A stretch of DNA of 17,503 nucleotides from Kingella oralis (GCA_905373195.1 CAJPSG010000001.1:1-17503), one strand, 5' to 3'. Numbered from the stretch's first letter, positions 1 through 6,801 are shown. The notes: a model not told the origin generated them from the letters alone. Translations and numbers: made by a program.

Positions 1-40
1 GCGCTCGCCCGAATGCAAGCCTACGCCTGTGGCGGTGATG
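1..40. repeat. Inverted copy of the lpxC 5' end at the window edge
   Basis: Bases 1-40 are the exact reverse complement of bases 291-330, inside the lpxC coding region (codons about 9-22). The match stops sharply at base 41 and runs to the very first base, so its true length is unknown. The plus strand happens to be open from base 1 to a stop at 70-72, but this reading is antisense lpxC joined to intergenic DNA and is not a gene end. A chimeric contig end is the simplest explanation; a genuine inverted partial duplication is possible. Confidence 0.9.
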
Positions 41-127
41 TGGATAAGTTAATTAAAGCAATGATTTTGTAGCAAAATAGGTAAAACAAAAAGCTGTGTG
101 CTATGGTTACTTATTGATTGGGATAAT

Positions 128-167
128 TGTGGATAAAATGGCGCAAAAATCGCTGTGCTGTGGATAA
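128..167 (+). promoter_or_regulatory. Two perfect DnaA boxes upstream of lpxC
   Basis: TGTGGATAA, the complement of the high-affinity DnaA box TTATCCACA, occurs at 128-136 and 159-167 in the same orientation, 31 bp apart start to start. A third copy lies at 39-47. The sequence match is exact; binding by DnaA is inferred. Confidence 0.5.
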
Positions 168-205
168 ATTGGTTTTATCACGCAATTTTATTGCCTTAAC
201 CCCAC

Positions 206-244
206 TTTCAGGCTGCCTAAAATGGTTTATGATGCAGCCTGAAA
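206..244. terminator. DUS-type inverted repeat before lpxC
   Basis: An exact DUS on the minus strand (207-218) faces a near-DUS on the plus strand (GCAGCCTGAA, 234-243, preceded by AT instead of AG). The arms TTTCAGGCTGC and GCAGCCTGAAA form an 11-bp stem with a 17-nt loop. Paired DUS copies commonly act as terminators in Neisseriaceae, but there is no T-run here. It may end transcription of an upstream gene outside the window or sit in the lpxC leader. Confidence 0.5.
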
Positions 245-264
245 ATCATTTTTAGGATAACTAC

Positions 265-1191
265 ATGAAGCAACGCACCCTAGCCAAATCCATCACCGCC
301 ACAGGCGTAGGCTTGCATTCGGGCGAGCGCGTGTCGCTCACCTTGCATCCCGCCGCTGAAAACACGGGCATCCAGTTTCGCCGCAGCGATTTATCGGGCG
401 AGCAAGGCGAAATTGTGCCGCTTACGCCGTATTTAATTAACGACACGCGCCTTTCCTCCACCATCGTTACCGAAAACGGCATTCGCGTGGGCACGATTGA
501 ACACATTATGTCGGCGTTTGCCGCGTATGGTGTGGATAACATTTTGGTGGAGCTGAACGCGCCCGAAATCCCGATTATGGACGGCAGCAGTTTGCCGTTT
601 ATCTTTTTGCTGCAAGATGCGGGCGTGGTGGAGCAGCAGGCGGAAAAACGCTTTTTGCGGATATTAAAAGAAGTGTCGCTGGAAGAGCTAAATAAAGCGG
701 TGAAATTTACCCCGTATGATGGCTTTAAAGTGCGGCTCACGATTGAATTTGACCACCCCGTGTTTAACCGCTCATCACCCACGTTTGAGATTGATTTTGC
801 AGGAAAATCTTATGTGGAAGAAATTGCGCGGGCGCGAACATTTGGCTTTATGCAAGAAGTGGAACTGATGCGTGCGCATAATTTGGGCTTGGGTGGCAAT
901 TTGTCTAACGCGATTGTGATTGACGACACGGATGTGCTCAACCCCGAGGGGCTGCGCTATCCCGATGAATTTGTGCGCCACAAAATTTTGGATGCGATTG
1001 GCGATTTGTATATTGTTGGGCATCCGATTATTGGCGCGTTTGAAGGCTATAAATCGGGGCACGCGATTAACAATGCGCTGCTGCGCAAGGTGTTGGCAGA
1101 TGAAAGCGCGTTTGAATGGGTGGAGTTTCCTGATGATGATGACACTTTGCCCAATGCGTTTTCGGGAATTGAAACGCTGGGCGTGAACTAG
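265..1191 (+). CDS. lpxC: UDP-3-O-acyl-N-acetylglucosamine deacetylase
   Basis: LpxC is the zinc-dependent cytoplasmic deacetylase that commits UDP-3-O-acyl-GlcNAc to lipid A synthesis. The 308-residue length is normal for the family. The zinc ligands are visible: His80 in TIEHIMSAF, and His239 and Asp243 in HKILDAIGDL. Glu79 is the catalytic acid/base candidate and His266 in KSGHAINN the second catalytic histidine. The start is supported by AGGA at 254-257, seven bases before the ATG. It is followed by a strong DUS hairpin, so it is probably transcribed alone. In N. meningitidis lpxC also lies near gnd, as here. LpxC level in E. coli is set by proteolysis through a C-terminal tail; whether that applies here cannot be seen. 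The first 22 codons are partly repeated in inverted form at the left window edge. The call is secure. Confidence 0.97.
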   Translation: MKQRTLAKSITATGVGLHSGERVSLTLHPAAENTGIQFRRSDLSGEQGEIVPLTPYLINDTRLSSTIVTENGIRVGTIEHIMSAFAAYGVDNILVELNAPEIPIMDGSSLPFIFLLQDAGVVEQQAEKRFLRILKEVSLEELNKAVKFTPYDGFKVRLTIEFDHPVFNRSSPTFEIDFAGKSYVEEIARARTFGFMQEVELMRAHNLGLGGNLSNAIVIDDTDVLNPEGLRYPDEFVRHKILDAIGDLYIVGHPIIGAFEGYKSGHAINNALLRKVLADESAFEWVEFPDDDDTLPNAFSGIETLGVN

Positions 1192-1204
1192 TTTGCTGTA
1201 AACC

Positions 1205-1250
1205 AAAAGGCAGCCTGAAATGGGTTATCCCCTGTTTCAGGCTGCCTTTT
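1205..1250. terminator. DUS hairpin terminator after lpxC
   Basis: Two exact, facing DUS copies (1208-1219 plus, 1236-1247 minus) extend into a 16-bp stem, AAAAGGCAGCCTGAAA with TTTCAGGCTGCCTTTT, around a 14-nt loop. The stem ends in TTTT on both strands, so it can work in both directions between lpxC and the convergent UPF0145 gene. Confidence 0.85.
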
Positions 1251-1313
1251 ACACATGAAGTTATCCCTGATTATTTTGATTGAAAACAATCAGATGCTGT
1301 TTTATCAACAAAG

Positions 1314-1322
1314 TTATACACA
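1314..1322 (-). promoter_or_regulatory. Variant DnaA box TTATACACA
   Basis: TTATACACA fits the relaxed DnaA box TTATNCACA. It lies between the two DUS hairpins in the convergent lpxC/UPF0145 gap. A weaker TTATCAACA lies at 1302-1310. The match is by sequence only. Confidence 0.3.
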
Positions 1323-1328
1323 GATATA

Positions 1329-1368
1329 AGGCAGCCTGAAAATGGGATTGCCTATTTTCAGGCTGCCT
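1329..1368. terminator. DUS hairpin after the UPF0145 gene
   Basis: Facing DUS copies at 1329-1340 (plus) and 1357-1368 (minus) form a 14-bp stem, AGGCAGCCTGAAAA with TTTTCAGGCTGCCT, and a 12-nt loop. It begins six bases beyond the stop codon of the minus-strand UPF0145 gene. There is no clean T-run, so terminator function is likely rather than certain. Confidence 0.65.
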
Positions 1369-1374
1369 CAATCA

Positions 1375-1725
1375 TCACACCGCCACCTTAACCGCCGTGC
1401 CGCTCACCGTTACCATCATCATGCCATTGGTTTCGCCCAACACTTCGTAGTCAAAATCAATGCCGATGATGCCGTTTGCGCCCAGCTCCTTCGCGGCTTG
1501 TTTCATCTCTGCCAACGCCGCTTCGCGTGCGCCCGCCAACGCGCGTTCATAGCCGCCCGCGCGCCCGCCCACTATATCGCGGATGGAAGCGAACATATCG
1601 CGGAAAATATTGGCGCCGATAATCGCTTCGCCGTTCACAATGCCTAAATAAGCATCCAGCTGAATATCGCTGGGCGTTACGGTGGCGAGAAAAAAGGCTT
1701 CTTCTTTGCGTGAAAACCAACCCAT
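1375..1725 (-). CDS. UPF0145 (YbjQ) family protein
   Basis: This is a 116-residue cytoplasmic protein of the YbjQ/UPF0145 family, sometimes called 'putative heavy-metal-binding' from structure; its biochemical role is not established. The family pattern is clear: an N-terminal strand ending in [37 protein letters not shown] (about residues 37-61), a helix rich in Ala and Glu, then [14 protein letters not shown] and a beta-rich C terminus ending TVSGTAVKV. The ATG follows AAGGAG at good spacing. It lies 66 bases downstream of gnd on the same strand, with a DUS hairpin between them, so partial cotranscription is possible. The extra N-terminal MGWFSRKEE segment is slightly longer than in short E. 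coli-type members. Family assignment is sure; function is not. Confidence 0.85.
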   Translation of the reverse strand: MGWFSRKEEAFFLATVTPSDIQLDAYLGIVNGEAIIGANIFRDMFASIRDIVGGRAGGYERALAGAREAALAEMKQAAKELGANGIIGIDFDYEVLGETNGMMMVTVSGTAVKVAV

Positions 1726-1741
1726 TTTGTTCTCCTTATGT

Positions 1742-1778
1742 TTTTCAGGCTGCCTATTTGTGTAAGGCAGCCTGAAAA
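1742..1778. terminator. DUS hairpin between gnd and the UPF0145 gene
   Basis: Facing DUS copies (1744-1755 minus, 1765-1776 plus) form a 14-bp stem with a 9-nt loop. On the minus strand the hairpin follows gnd and precedes the UPF0145 ribosome binding site, but no T-run follows, so it may attenuate rather than stop transcription. Confidence 0.55.
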
Positions 1779-1782
1779 CGGT

Positions 1783-1791
1783 TGTGGATAA
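1783..1791 (+). promoter_or_regulatory. Perfect DnaA box at the 3' end of gnd
   Basis: TGTGGATAA is an exact DnaA box. It abuts the gnd stop codon (1792-1794) and begins five bases after the DUS hairpin. It is not coding, so codon use does not explain it. Confidence 0.4.
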
Positions 1792-3240
1792 TTACACTTC
1801 GTAGGTGCTGGAAGCGGTGTTGCCACCTGTTCCCGTCCAGTTGGTGTGGAAAAACTCGCCGCGTGGTTTATCAATGCGCTCGTAGGTGTGTGCGCCGAAG
1901 TAATCGCGCTGGGCTTGCAGCAAATTGGCGGGCAAGCGTGCGGAAGTGTAGCCGTCTAAGAAGGTAATCGCCGCCGCCATGCAAGGCATGGGAATGCCGA
2001 TTTCAATCGCTTTGGCAACGGTTTTGCGCCATGCGGGCAAGGCGTTGAGCAGAATTTTTTGAAAATACGGGTCTGCGCCCAAGAAGGCTAAATCGGGGTT
2101 AGCTTCAAACGCATCGCGGATGTTGCCCAAGAAAATGCTGCGGATAATGCAGCCCTCGCGCCACAAGAGCGCGGTTTTGCCGTAATTTAATTTCCAATTA
2201 AACGTGTTGCTGGCTTCGCGCATCAGCATAAAGCCTTGTGCATACGAAATAATTTTGGATGCGAGCAACGATAAACGCAGCGATTCCAGCCATTCTTCGC
2301 GGCTGCCTGAAACAGGCGTAATGCTGCGTGGGAACAAGCTGGCAGCGGTAACGCGCTGTTCTTTCAACGCTGAAACGCAACGTGCAAACACGGATTCGGT
2401 AATCAGCGTGAGCGGAATGCCCATGTCCAAAGCGTTGATGCTTGTCCATTTGCCTGTGCCTTTTTGCCCAGCGGTGTCCAAAATTTTTTCTACCAGTGGC
2501 GTGCCATCTGCGTCTTTGTAGGCAAGAATATCGGTGGTAATGTCTACCAAATAAGAGTTTAACTCGGTGTTTTTCCAAGATTTAAACGTTTCGTGCATTT
2601 CGTCATACGTCATGCCCAAGCCGTCTTTCATAAACTGATAGGCTTCGCAAATCAACTGCATATCGCCGTATTCAATACCGTTATGCACCATTTTCACAAA
2701 ATGCCCCGCGCCATTATCGCCCACCCAATCGCAGCAAGGCTCGCCATTGGGCGTTTTCGCCGCAATGCCTTGCAAAATCGGTTGAACGTATTGCCACGCT
2801 TCGGGATTGCCCCCGGGCATAATGGATGGACCATGCCGCGCACCTTCTTCCCCGCCTGAAACGCCTGCGCCAATAAAACGAATGCCTTTGGCAGCCAGCT
2901 CAACCGTGCGGCGGTTGGTGTCGGGATAATTGGCGTTGCCGCCATCGATAATGATGTCGCCTTGTTCCAGATAAGGCACAATTTGCGCAATAAATTCATC
3001 CACCGCGCTGCCTGCACGCACCATCAGCATGATTTTTCGTGGTTTTTCTAATTTATCCACAAGCTCTTGCAAGGAATGTGCGCCCACAATATTGGTGCCT
3101 TTTGCAGCACCATTTAAAAATTCATCCACTTTGGAAACGGTTCGGTTGAACGCCACCACTTTAAAACCTTTGTCGTTCATGTTCAAAATCAAGTTTTGCC
3201 CCATAACCGCCAAACCAATTACACCAATATCGCCTTTCAT
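1792..3240 (-). CDS. gnd: 6-phosphogluconate dehydrogenase, decarboxylating
   Basis: Gnd oxidises 6-phosphogluconate to ribulose 5-phosphate and CO2 with NADP+, the NADPH-forming oxidative pentose phosphate step. The 482-residue product has the nucleotide-binding GLAVMGQNL near the N terminus, the FNRTVSKVDEFL segment after it, DGGNANYPDT, the substrate-binding GVSGGEEGARHGPSIMPGG, and the catalytic block VGDNGAGHFVKMVHNGIEYGD holding the conserved Lys and the HNGIEY motif. The C-terminal substrate tail with Arg and His (YERIDKPRGEFFH) is present. The ATG at 3240 is chosen over the ATG at 3249 because AAGGA sits nine bases before the former and touches the latter, and because family members begin MKGDIGVIG. 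The zwf/edd/pgl partners are not in the window. Function is secure; the start is probable. Confidence 0.95.
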   Translation of the reverse strand: MKGDIGVIGLAVMGQNLILNMNDKGFKVVAFNRTVSKVDEFLNGAAKGTNIVGAHSLQELVDKLEKPRKIMLMVRAGSAVDEFIAQIVPYLEQGDIIIDGGNANYPDTNRRTVELAAKGIRFIGAGVSGGEEGARHGPSIMPGGNPEAWQYVQPILQGIAAKTPNGEPCCDWVGDNGAGHFVKMVHNGIEYGDMQLICEAYQFMKDGLGMTYDEMHETFKSWKNTELNSYLVDITTDILAYKDADGTPLVEKILDTAGQKGTGKWTSINALDMGIPLTLITESVFARCVSALKEQRVTAASLFPRSITPVSGSREEWLESLRLSLLASKIISYAQGFMLMREASNTFNWKLNYGKTALLWREGCIIRSIFLGNIRDAFEANPDLAFLGADPYFQKILLNALPAWRKTVAKAIEIGIPMPCMAAAITFLDGYTSARLPANLLQAQRDYFGAHTYERIDKPRGEFFHTNWTGTGGNTASSTYEV

Positions 3241-3452
3241 TGTCGTCATTCCTTGCGAGTTGAGAAAGCTGTAACTTTACTCCATTGGCACGGGATAAAC
3301 AATGTGGGAAAACCGCGCTGCTTGTAATAGTATTTAAACCAAAATTTAAAATATAAATAGATTATTAAGATTAAGAATGTGCAATTAGCTTGTTGATAAG
3401 TTTAAAAGCAAAATATTTTCAAATGGTTGTGTTTAATTTATTGCTTTGGAAA

Positions 3453-3464
3453 AGGCAGCCTGAA
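3453..3464 (+). repeat. DNA uptake sequence
   Basis: Exact AGGCAGCCTGAA in the gnd-etfB gap, unpaired. Confidence 0.9.
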
Positions 3465-3518
3465 AACAAGAATAGCCTGTGTATAGTGGTGGATAAAATT
3501 TTACAAACAACGGCGCAA

Positions 3519-3579
3519 TGTGGATAAGTTTGAAAAAGAAACATACTGCGATTTTCAGGCTGCCTCAATCTGTGGATAA
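3519..3579 (+). promoter_or_regulatory. Two perfect DnaA boxes upstream of etfB
   Basis: TGTGGATAA occurs at 3519-3527 and 3571-3579 in the same orientation, with an exact DUS (3554-3565) between them and a one-mismatch box just upstream. They lie in the AT-rich non-coding gap. DnaA binding is inferred from the exact 9-mer. Confidence 0.5.
3554..3565 (-). repeat. DNA uptake sequence
   Basis: Exact DUS on the minus strand (TTCAGGCTGCCT), six bases before a perfect DnaA box. Confidence 0.9.
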
Positions 3580-3650
3580 TGAAAAATGACTTGGTTAAAA
3601 CGTGTTCAAAAATACGCTTTTCCGATAAAATACCGTCCTTTATTGGTTTC

Positions 3651-3662
3651 AGGCAGCCTGAA
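3651..3662 (+). repeat. DNA uptake sequence
   Basis: Exact AGGCAGCCTGAA in the etfB leader, 21 bases before the start codon. Confidence 0.9.
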
Positions 3663-3683
3663 AATAACGATTAAGGAACTCTC

Positions 3684-4430
3684 ATGAAAGCATTGGTGGC
3701 GGTAAAACGTGTGGTTGATTTTAATGTGAAAGTGCGCGTGAATGCAGATGGATCGGGTGTGGATATTGGCAATGTGAAAATGTCAATGAACCCGTTTGAC
3801 GAAATTGCGGTAGAAGAAGCGGTGCGCTTAAAAGAAGCAGGAAAAATCAACGAAGTAGTCGCCGTATCGCTGGGCGAAAAAAAATGCGAAGACACGCTGC
3901 GCACTGCGTTGGCAATGGGTACCGACCGTGCCATTCATGTGGAAACCGATGCGCCGCTTGAACCGTTGGCCGTGGCTAAATTATTAAAAAAAATCGTAGA
4001 TAAAGAACAACCTAGCCTTGTTTTGCTGGGTAAGCAAGCCATTGACGATGATGCCAACCAAACGGCGCAAATGCTGGCTGCATTGATGAACGCGCCGCAA
4101 GGCACGTTTGCCAGTAAAGTGGCATTGTCTGCCGATGAAGCAATCGTTACGCGCGATATTGATGGCGGCGTGGAAACCGTGGCGTTGAAATTGCCTGCGG
4201 TAATTAGCGCGGATTTGCGTTTAAATGAGCCGCGTTTTGTGAAATTGCCCGCGCTAATGCAAGCGAAGAAAAAAACGATTGAGAAACAATATGTTGAAGA
4301 ATTGGCTGTAAACGTTGAATCACGGTTGCACGTGAAACAATACGCTGAACCCAAAGCGCGCCAAGCTGGCGTGAAAGTGGAGAGCGTTGCTGAATTGGTT
4401 GAAAAACTGGCGGCTGCCAAAGCAATTTAA
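3684..4430 (+). CDS. etfB: Electron transfer flavoprotein, beta subunit
   Basis: EtfB pairs with EtfA in the soluble heterodimer that takes electrons from acyl-CoA and other flavin dehydrogenases and passes them to ETF-ubiquinone oxidoreductase. The 248-residue length is typical. It starts MKALVAVKRVVDFNVKVRV, a standard EtfB opening. LLGKQAIDDDANQTAQMLAALM (about 113-134) is the AMP-binding segment, and LPALMQAKKKTIEK (about 187-200) is the conserved loop that recognises partner dehydrogenases. AAGGAA ten bases before the ATG supports the start. It is followed after 12 bases by etfA, clearly one operon. A parS-like 16-mer lies inside the coding region at 4324-4339. ETF-ubiquinone oxidoreductase is not encoded here. 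Confidence 0.96.
   Translation: MKALVAVKRVVDFNVKVRVNADGSGVDIGNVKMSMNPFDEIAVEEAVRLKEAGKINEVVAVSLGEKKCEDTLRTALAMGTDRAIHVETDAPLEPLAVAKLLKKIVDKEQPSLVLLGKQAIDDDANQTAQMLAALMNAPQGTFASKVALSADEAIVTRDIDGGVETVALKLPAVISADLRLNEPRFVKLPALMQAKKKTIEKQYVEELAVNVESRLHVKQYAEPKARQAGVKVESVAELVEKLAAAKAI
4324..4339. other. parS-like site inside etfB (14/16)
   Basis: GGTTGCACGTGAAACA matches the ParB site consensus TGTTTCACGTGAAACA at 14 of 16 positions, with the central CACGTG and the whole right half intact. It is coding sequence (RLHVKQ), so it could be chance. The second parS-like site, 1,069 bp downstream, makes it worth noting. Confidence 0.3.
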
Positions 4431-4442
4431 AGGAAAAGCAAA

Positions 4443-5381
4443 ATGACAGTTTTAGTATTGGTAGAACATGATAGCAAGCAAGTCAATCCGGCCACGTTAC
4501 ACGCTGTCTGCGCTGCGCAAAAATTAGGCGAAGTTCATGCGCTGGTGGCGGGTTTAGGCAGCCTGAAAGTGGCGGAACAAGCCAGTAAAATTAATGGCGT
4601 GAGCAAGGTATTGCTTGCCGAAGCGCCGCATTTTGCCGAACTGTTGGCGGAAGAAGTGGCACCGCTTGTTGTTTCGTTGGCTGCGCCGTATCGGTATTTT
4701 GTAGCGGCGGCCAGCGCGTTTGGTAAAAACATCATGCCGCGCGTAGCGGCAATGCTGGATTACTCGCAAATTTCGGATTTAACAGAGATTGTGGATAAAC
4801 AAACCTTTATCCGTCCTACTTACGCGGGCAATGTGTTCACCACCGTATTCAGCAATGAAGAAAAACTGGTGCTGACCATTCGCGCCAGCGCATTTGATGC
4901 AGCAACATACGGCGAACAAGTGGCAGAAATTAAAAATGTAGCCGCTACACCGACGCAACAGCTGAGCCGATTTGTGTCGCGCGAATTAACGCAATCTGAC
5001 CGTCCGGAATTAACACAAGCAAAAGTAATTGTGGCGGGAGGTCGCGCATTGGGGAGTGCGGAACAGTTTGATGCTGTTTTAACGCCATTAGCTGATGCAT
5101 TAGGCGCAGCGATTGGTGCATCACGCGCGGCAGTGGATGCGGAATATGTGCCAAATGATTATCAAGTGGGGCAAACGGGTAAAATTGTTGCGCCTGAATT
5201 GTATTTTGCGATTGGTATTTCAGGCGCGATTCAGCACGTTGCGGGGATGCAGGACAGCAAAGTTGTGGTTGCCATTAACAAAGATCCTGATGCCCAAATT
5301 TTCAATGTAGCAGATTTTGGCATTGTGGGCGATTTGTTTGAAGTTGTACCGCAATTAACCGAAGCATTGAAAAATCGTTAA
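4443..5381 (+). CDS. etfA: Electron transfer flavoprotein, alpha subunit
   Basis: EtfA carries the FAD of the ETF heterodimer. The 312 residues match the family. The N-terminal domain begins MTVLVLVEHDSKQVNPATLHAV. The C-terminal FAD domain shows the expected run of motifs: VAGGRALGSAEQF (about 197-209), GASRAAVDAEYVPNDYQVGQTGKIVAPELYFAIGISG split by a short turn (the ISG at 259-261), and NKDPDAQIFNVADFGIVGDL near the C terminus. The start has an AAAGGAA Shine-Dalgarno and lies 12 bases after the etfB stop. A DUS (4556-4567) is read in frame as GSLK, and a perfect DnaA box (4790-4798) is coding for IVDK. No terminator is seen after the gene, so readthrough into fabZ is plausible. Confidence 0.96.
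   Translation: MTVLVLVEHDSKQVNPATLHAVCAAQKLGEVHALVAGLGSLKVAEQASKINGVSKVLLAEAPHFAELLAEEVAPLVVSLAAPYRYFVAAASAFGKNIMPRVAAMLDYSQISDLTEIVDKQTFIRPTYAGNVFTTVFSNEEKLVLTIRASAFDAATYGEQVAEIKNVAATPTQQLSRFVSRELTQSDRPELTQAKVIVAGGRALGSAEQFDAVLTPLADALGAAIGASRAAVDAEYVPNDYQVGQTGKIVAPELYFAIGISGAIQHVAGMQDSKVVVAINKDPDAQIFNVADFGIVGDLFEVVPQLTEALKNR
4556..4567 (+). repeat. DNA uptake sequence inside etfA
   Basis: Exact AGGCAGCCTGAA in coding DNA, read as GSLK. Confidence 0.9.
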
Positions 5382-5392
5382 TCTCGTGTCTG

Positions 5393-5408
5393 TGTTTCAC
5401 ATGAAACA
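5393..5408. other. parS-like site between etfA and fabZ (15/16)
   Basis: TGTTTCACATGAAACA differs from the ParB-binding consensus TGTTTCACGTGAAACA by one central base (G to A), which breaks the perfect palindrome. It lies in the 65-bp etfA-fabZ gap, free of coding constraint. The match is observed; ParB binding is inferred and the central change could weaken it. It might instead be an operator for another palindrome-binding regulator. Confidence 0.4.
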
Positions 5409-5446
5409 TAGATTGGTTTTAATTATTCGCAAAAGAAAAAAACAAA

Positions 5447-5902
5447 GTGAACATTTCTCTACCAATAGAAGCAAAAGATATTCAAAAACTGATTCCTCAC
5501 CGTTTTCCATTCATGCTGATTGACCGTATCACAGCGTTTGAAAGCGGAAAATCGCTTACGGCAATTAAAAACGTAACCATGAATGAGCCGCAGTTTGTGG
5601 GGCATTTTCCTGAATATCCTGTTATGCCCGGTGTGTTGATTATTGAAGCGATGGCACAAGCATGTGGCGCATTGGCTATTTTGACCGAAGGCGGGCGCAA
5701 TCCTGATGAGATTTATTTCTTTGCGGGGATTGATAATGCAAGATTCAAACGCCAAGTTATCCCTGCCGATCAGCTTGTTTTTGAGATTGATCTGCTACAA
5801 AGCAAGCGGGGTATTGGCAAGTTTAAAGCTGTTGCCAAAGTGAATGGTGAGTTGGCTGTTGAAGCGGAAATTATGTGCGCTAAACGCAAAGTAGAAAAAT
5901 AA
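5447..5902 (+). CDS. fabZ: 3-hydroxyacyl-[acyl-carrier-protein] dehydratase FabZ
   Basis: FabZ dehydrates beta-hydroxyacyl-ACP in type II fatty acid synthesis in the cytoplasm, and competes with LpxA for 3-hydroxyacyl-ACP. The 151-residue hot-dog protein shows [13 protein letters not shown] (about 16-28), the catalytic His53 in [14 protein letters not shown] and Glu67 in IIEAMAQ, then [20 protein letters not shown]. The start is GTG at 5447; it gives [15 protein letters not shown], matching neisserial FabZ proteins that open [13 protein letters not shown]. The ribosome binding site is weak (an A-rich tract with AAAGAAAA). In Neisseria fabZ lies between lpxD and lpxA; here the gene before it is etfA, so lpxD has moved or been separated. 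lpxA follows after 122 bases. Confidence 0.95.
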   Translation: MNISLPIEAKDIQKLIPHRFPFMLIDRITAFESGKSLTAIKNVTMNEPQFVGHFPEYPVMPGVLIIEAMAQACGALAILTEGGRNPDEIYFFAGIDNARFKRQVIPADQLVFEIDLLQSKRGIGKFKAVAKVNGELAVEAEIMCAKRKVEK

Positions 5903-5959
5903 TACTAAGCCAGCAGCGTTGGTGTTGTTCCATCAGCTCACTTTCTGGATGGGTATAAG

Positions 5960-5996
5960 TTTTCAGGCTGCCTAATCCATTTAGGCAGCCTGAAAA
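5960..5996. terminator. Strong DUS hairpin between fabZ and lpxA
   Basis: Facing DUS copies (5962-5973 minus, 5983-5994 plus) extend to a 16-bp stem with a 5-nt loop, one of the strongest hairpins in the window. No T-run follows on the plus strand. It may reduce readthrough from fabZ to lpxA or protect mRNA ends rather than stop transcription completely. Confidence 0.55.
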
Positions 5997-6024
5997 AGAT
6001 AAATCAAACAACAGAAAGGGTATT

Positions 6025-6801
6025 ATGTCTTTAATCCATAAAACAGCCATCATTAACTCAAAAGCCGAATTAGACAGCAGCGTGAAAGTGGGTGCTTATT
6101 CCGTTATTGGCGCAAATGTGCAAATTGGTGCAGGCACGGAAATTGGCGCACATACTGTGATTGAAGGGCATACAACAATAGGTCAAAACAATAAAATTTT
6201 CCAATTCGCCAGTTTGGGTGCGCAGCCGCAGGATAAAAAATACTGCAATGAGCCTACTAAGCTTATTATTGGTAGTGGCAATACCATTCGTGAATTTACA
6301 ACATTCAATACAGGCACGGTTACAGGCATTGGTGAAACACGCATTGGCGATGATAATTGGATTATGGCGTATTGCCATTTAGCGCATGATTGTGTGGTGG
6401 GGAATCATACTATTTTTGCTAACAACGCATCGCTTGCAGGGCATGTAACCATTGGCGATTATGTGGTGCTAGGCGGTTATACATTAGTGTTTCAATTTTG
6501 TCGCATAGGAGCGTATGCCATGACAGCATTTGCCGCAGGTGTGCATAAAGATGTGCCACCCTATTTTATGGCAGCAGGGTATCGCGCAGAGCCCGCAGGT
6601 TTAAACAGCGAAGGTATGCGGCGTAATGGCTTTTCAGCGGAACAAATTGCGGTGGTAAAACAAGCCTATAAGATTCTTTATATGCAAGATTTGGGTTTGG
6701 ATGAAGCCAAAGCAAAAATTGCAGAAATGGTAAAAGATAGCCCAGAGCTACAAATTTTGCATGAATTTGTTGCAACATCGCAGCGTGGTATTATTCGTTA
6801 A
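6025..6801 (+). CDS. lpxA: Acyl-ACP--UDP-N-acetylglucosamine O-acyltransferase
   Basis: LpxA transfers a 3-hydroxyacyl chain from ACP to UDP-GlcNAc, the first step of lipid A synthesis; it forms a left-handed beta-helix trimer. The 258 residues begin with hexapeptide repeats ([25 protein letters not shown]) and end with the helical domain closing in RGIIR. The catalytic base is His121 in CHLAHDC (E. coli His125), and His140 in LAGH matches E. coli His144. By alignment from memory, E. coli His160 is Phe156 here (LVFQF), and the hydrocarbon-ruler Gly173 is Phe169, which suggests an acyl chain shorter than C14. AAAGGG just before the ATG supports the start. It lies downstream of fabZ and upstream of tRNA-fMet; lpxB is not adjacent. 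Confidence 0.96.
   Translation: MSLIHKTAIINSKAELDSSVKVGAYSVIGANVQIGAGTEIGAHTVIEGHTTIGQNNKIFQFASLGAQPQDKKYCNEPTKLIIGSGNTIREFTTFNTGTVTGIGETRIGDDNWIMAYCHLAHDCVVGNHTIFANNASLAGHVTIGDYVVLGGYTLVFQFCRIGAYAMTAFAAGVHKDVPPYFMAAGYRAEPAGLNSEGMRRNGFSAEQIAVVKQAYKILYMQDLGLDEAKAKIAEMVKDSPELQILHEFVATSQRGIIR

Larger units (their letters stand above)
41..264. other. Intergenic region upstream of lpxC
   Basis: No gene is visible. The stretch is AT-rich and holds perfect DnaA boxes (TGTGGATAA) at 128-136 and 159-167, plus one at 39-47 that straddles the foldback junction. A DUS hairpin at 206-244 lies just before the lpxC ribosome binding site. No convincing -35/-10 pair was found. In Neisseria pilE lies next to lpxC; no pilin sequence is seen here. 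Confidence 0.5.
3250..3683. other. AT-rich divergent gap between gnd and etfB
   Basis: There is no gene in this 434-bp gap. It must hold the promoters of gnd (minus) and etfB (plus), but no convincing -35/-10 pair was found; TTCAAA-N15-TAAAAT at 3605-3631 is the best weak candidate for etfB. About 3330-3450 is strongly AT-rich. It is followed by DnaA boxes at 3519-3527 and 3571-3579, a one-mismatch box (GGTGGATAA) starting near 3489, and three exact DUS copies. This arrangement of an AT-rich tract beside co-oriented DnaA boxes looks origin-like but is not proven to be one. Confidence 0.5.

Noticed and set aside
1..72. Apparent C-terminal end of an upstream protein, open from base 1 to a stop at 70-72
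   Set aside because: Its first 40 bases are antisense lpxC from the foldback, so the reading frame is an artefact of the junction.
261..782. Long minus-strand open frame across lpxC
   Set aside because: It lies wholly opposite lpxC, has no family features and no ribosome binding site; it is an antisense shadow.
1131..1142. GAT repeat in lpxC as a phase-variable tract
   Set aside because: Only four near-identical Asp codons; a triplet repeat would not shift the frame.
3238..3249. Upstream ATG for gnd (three more residues)
   Set aside because: The Shine-Dalgarno AAGGA directly touches this ATG, so the spacing suits only the ATG at 3240.
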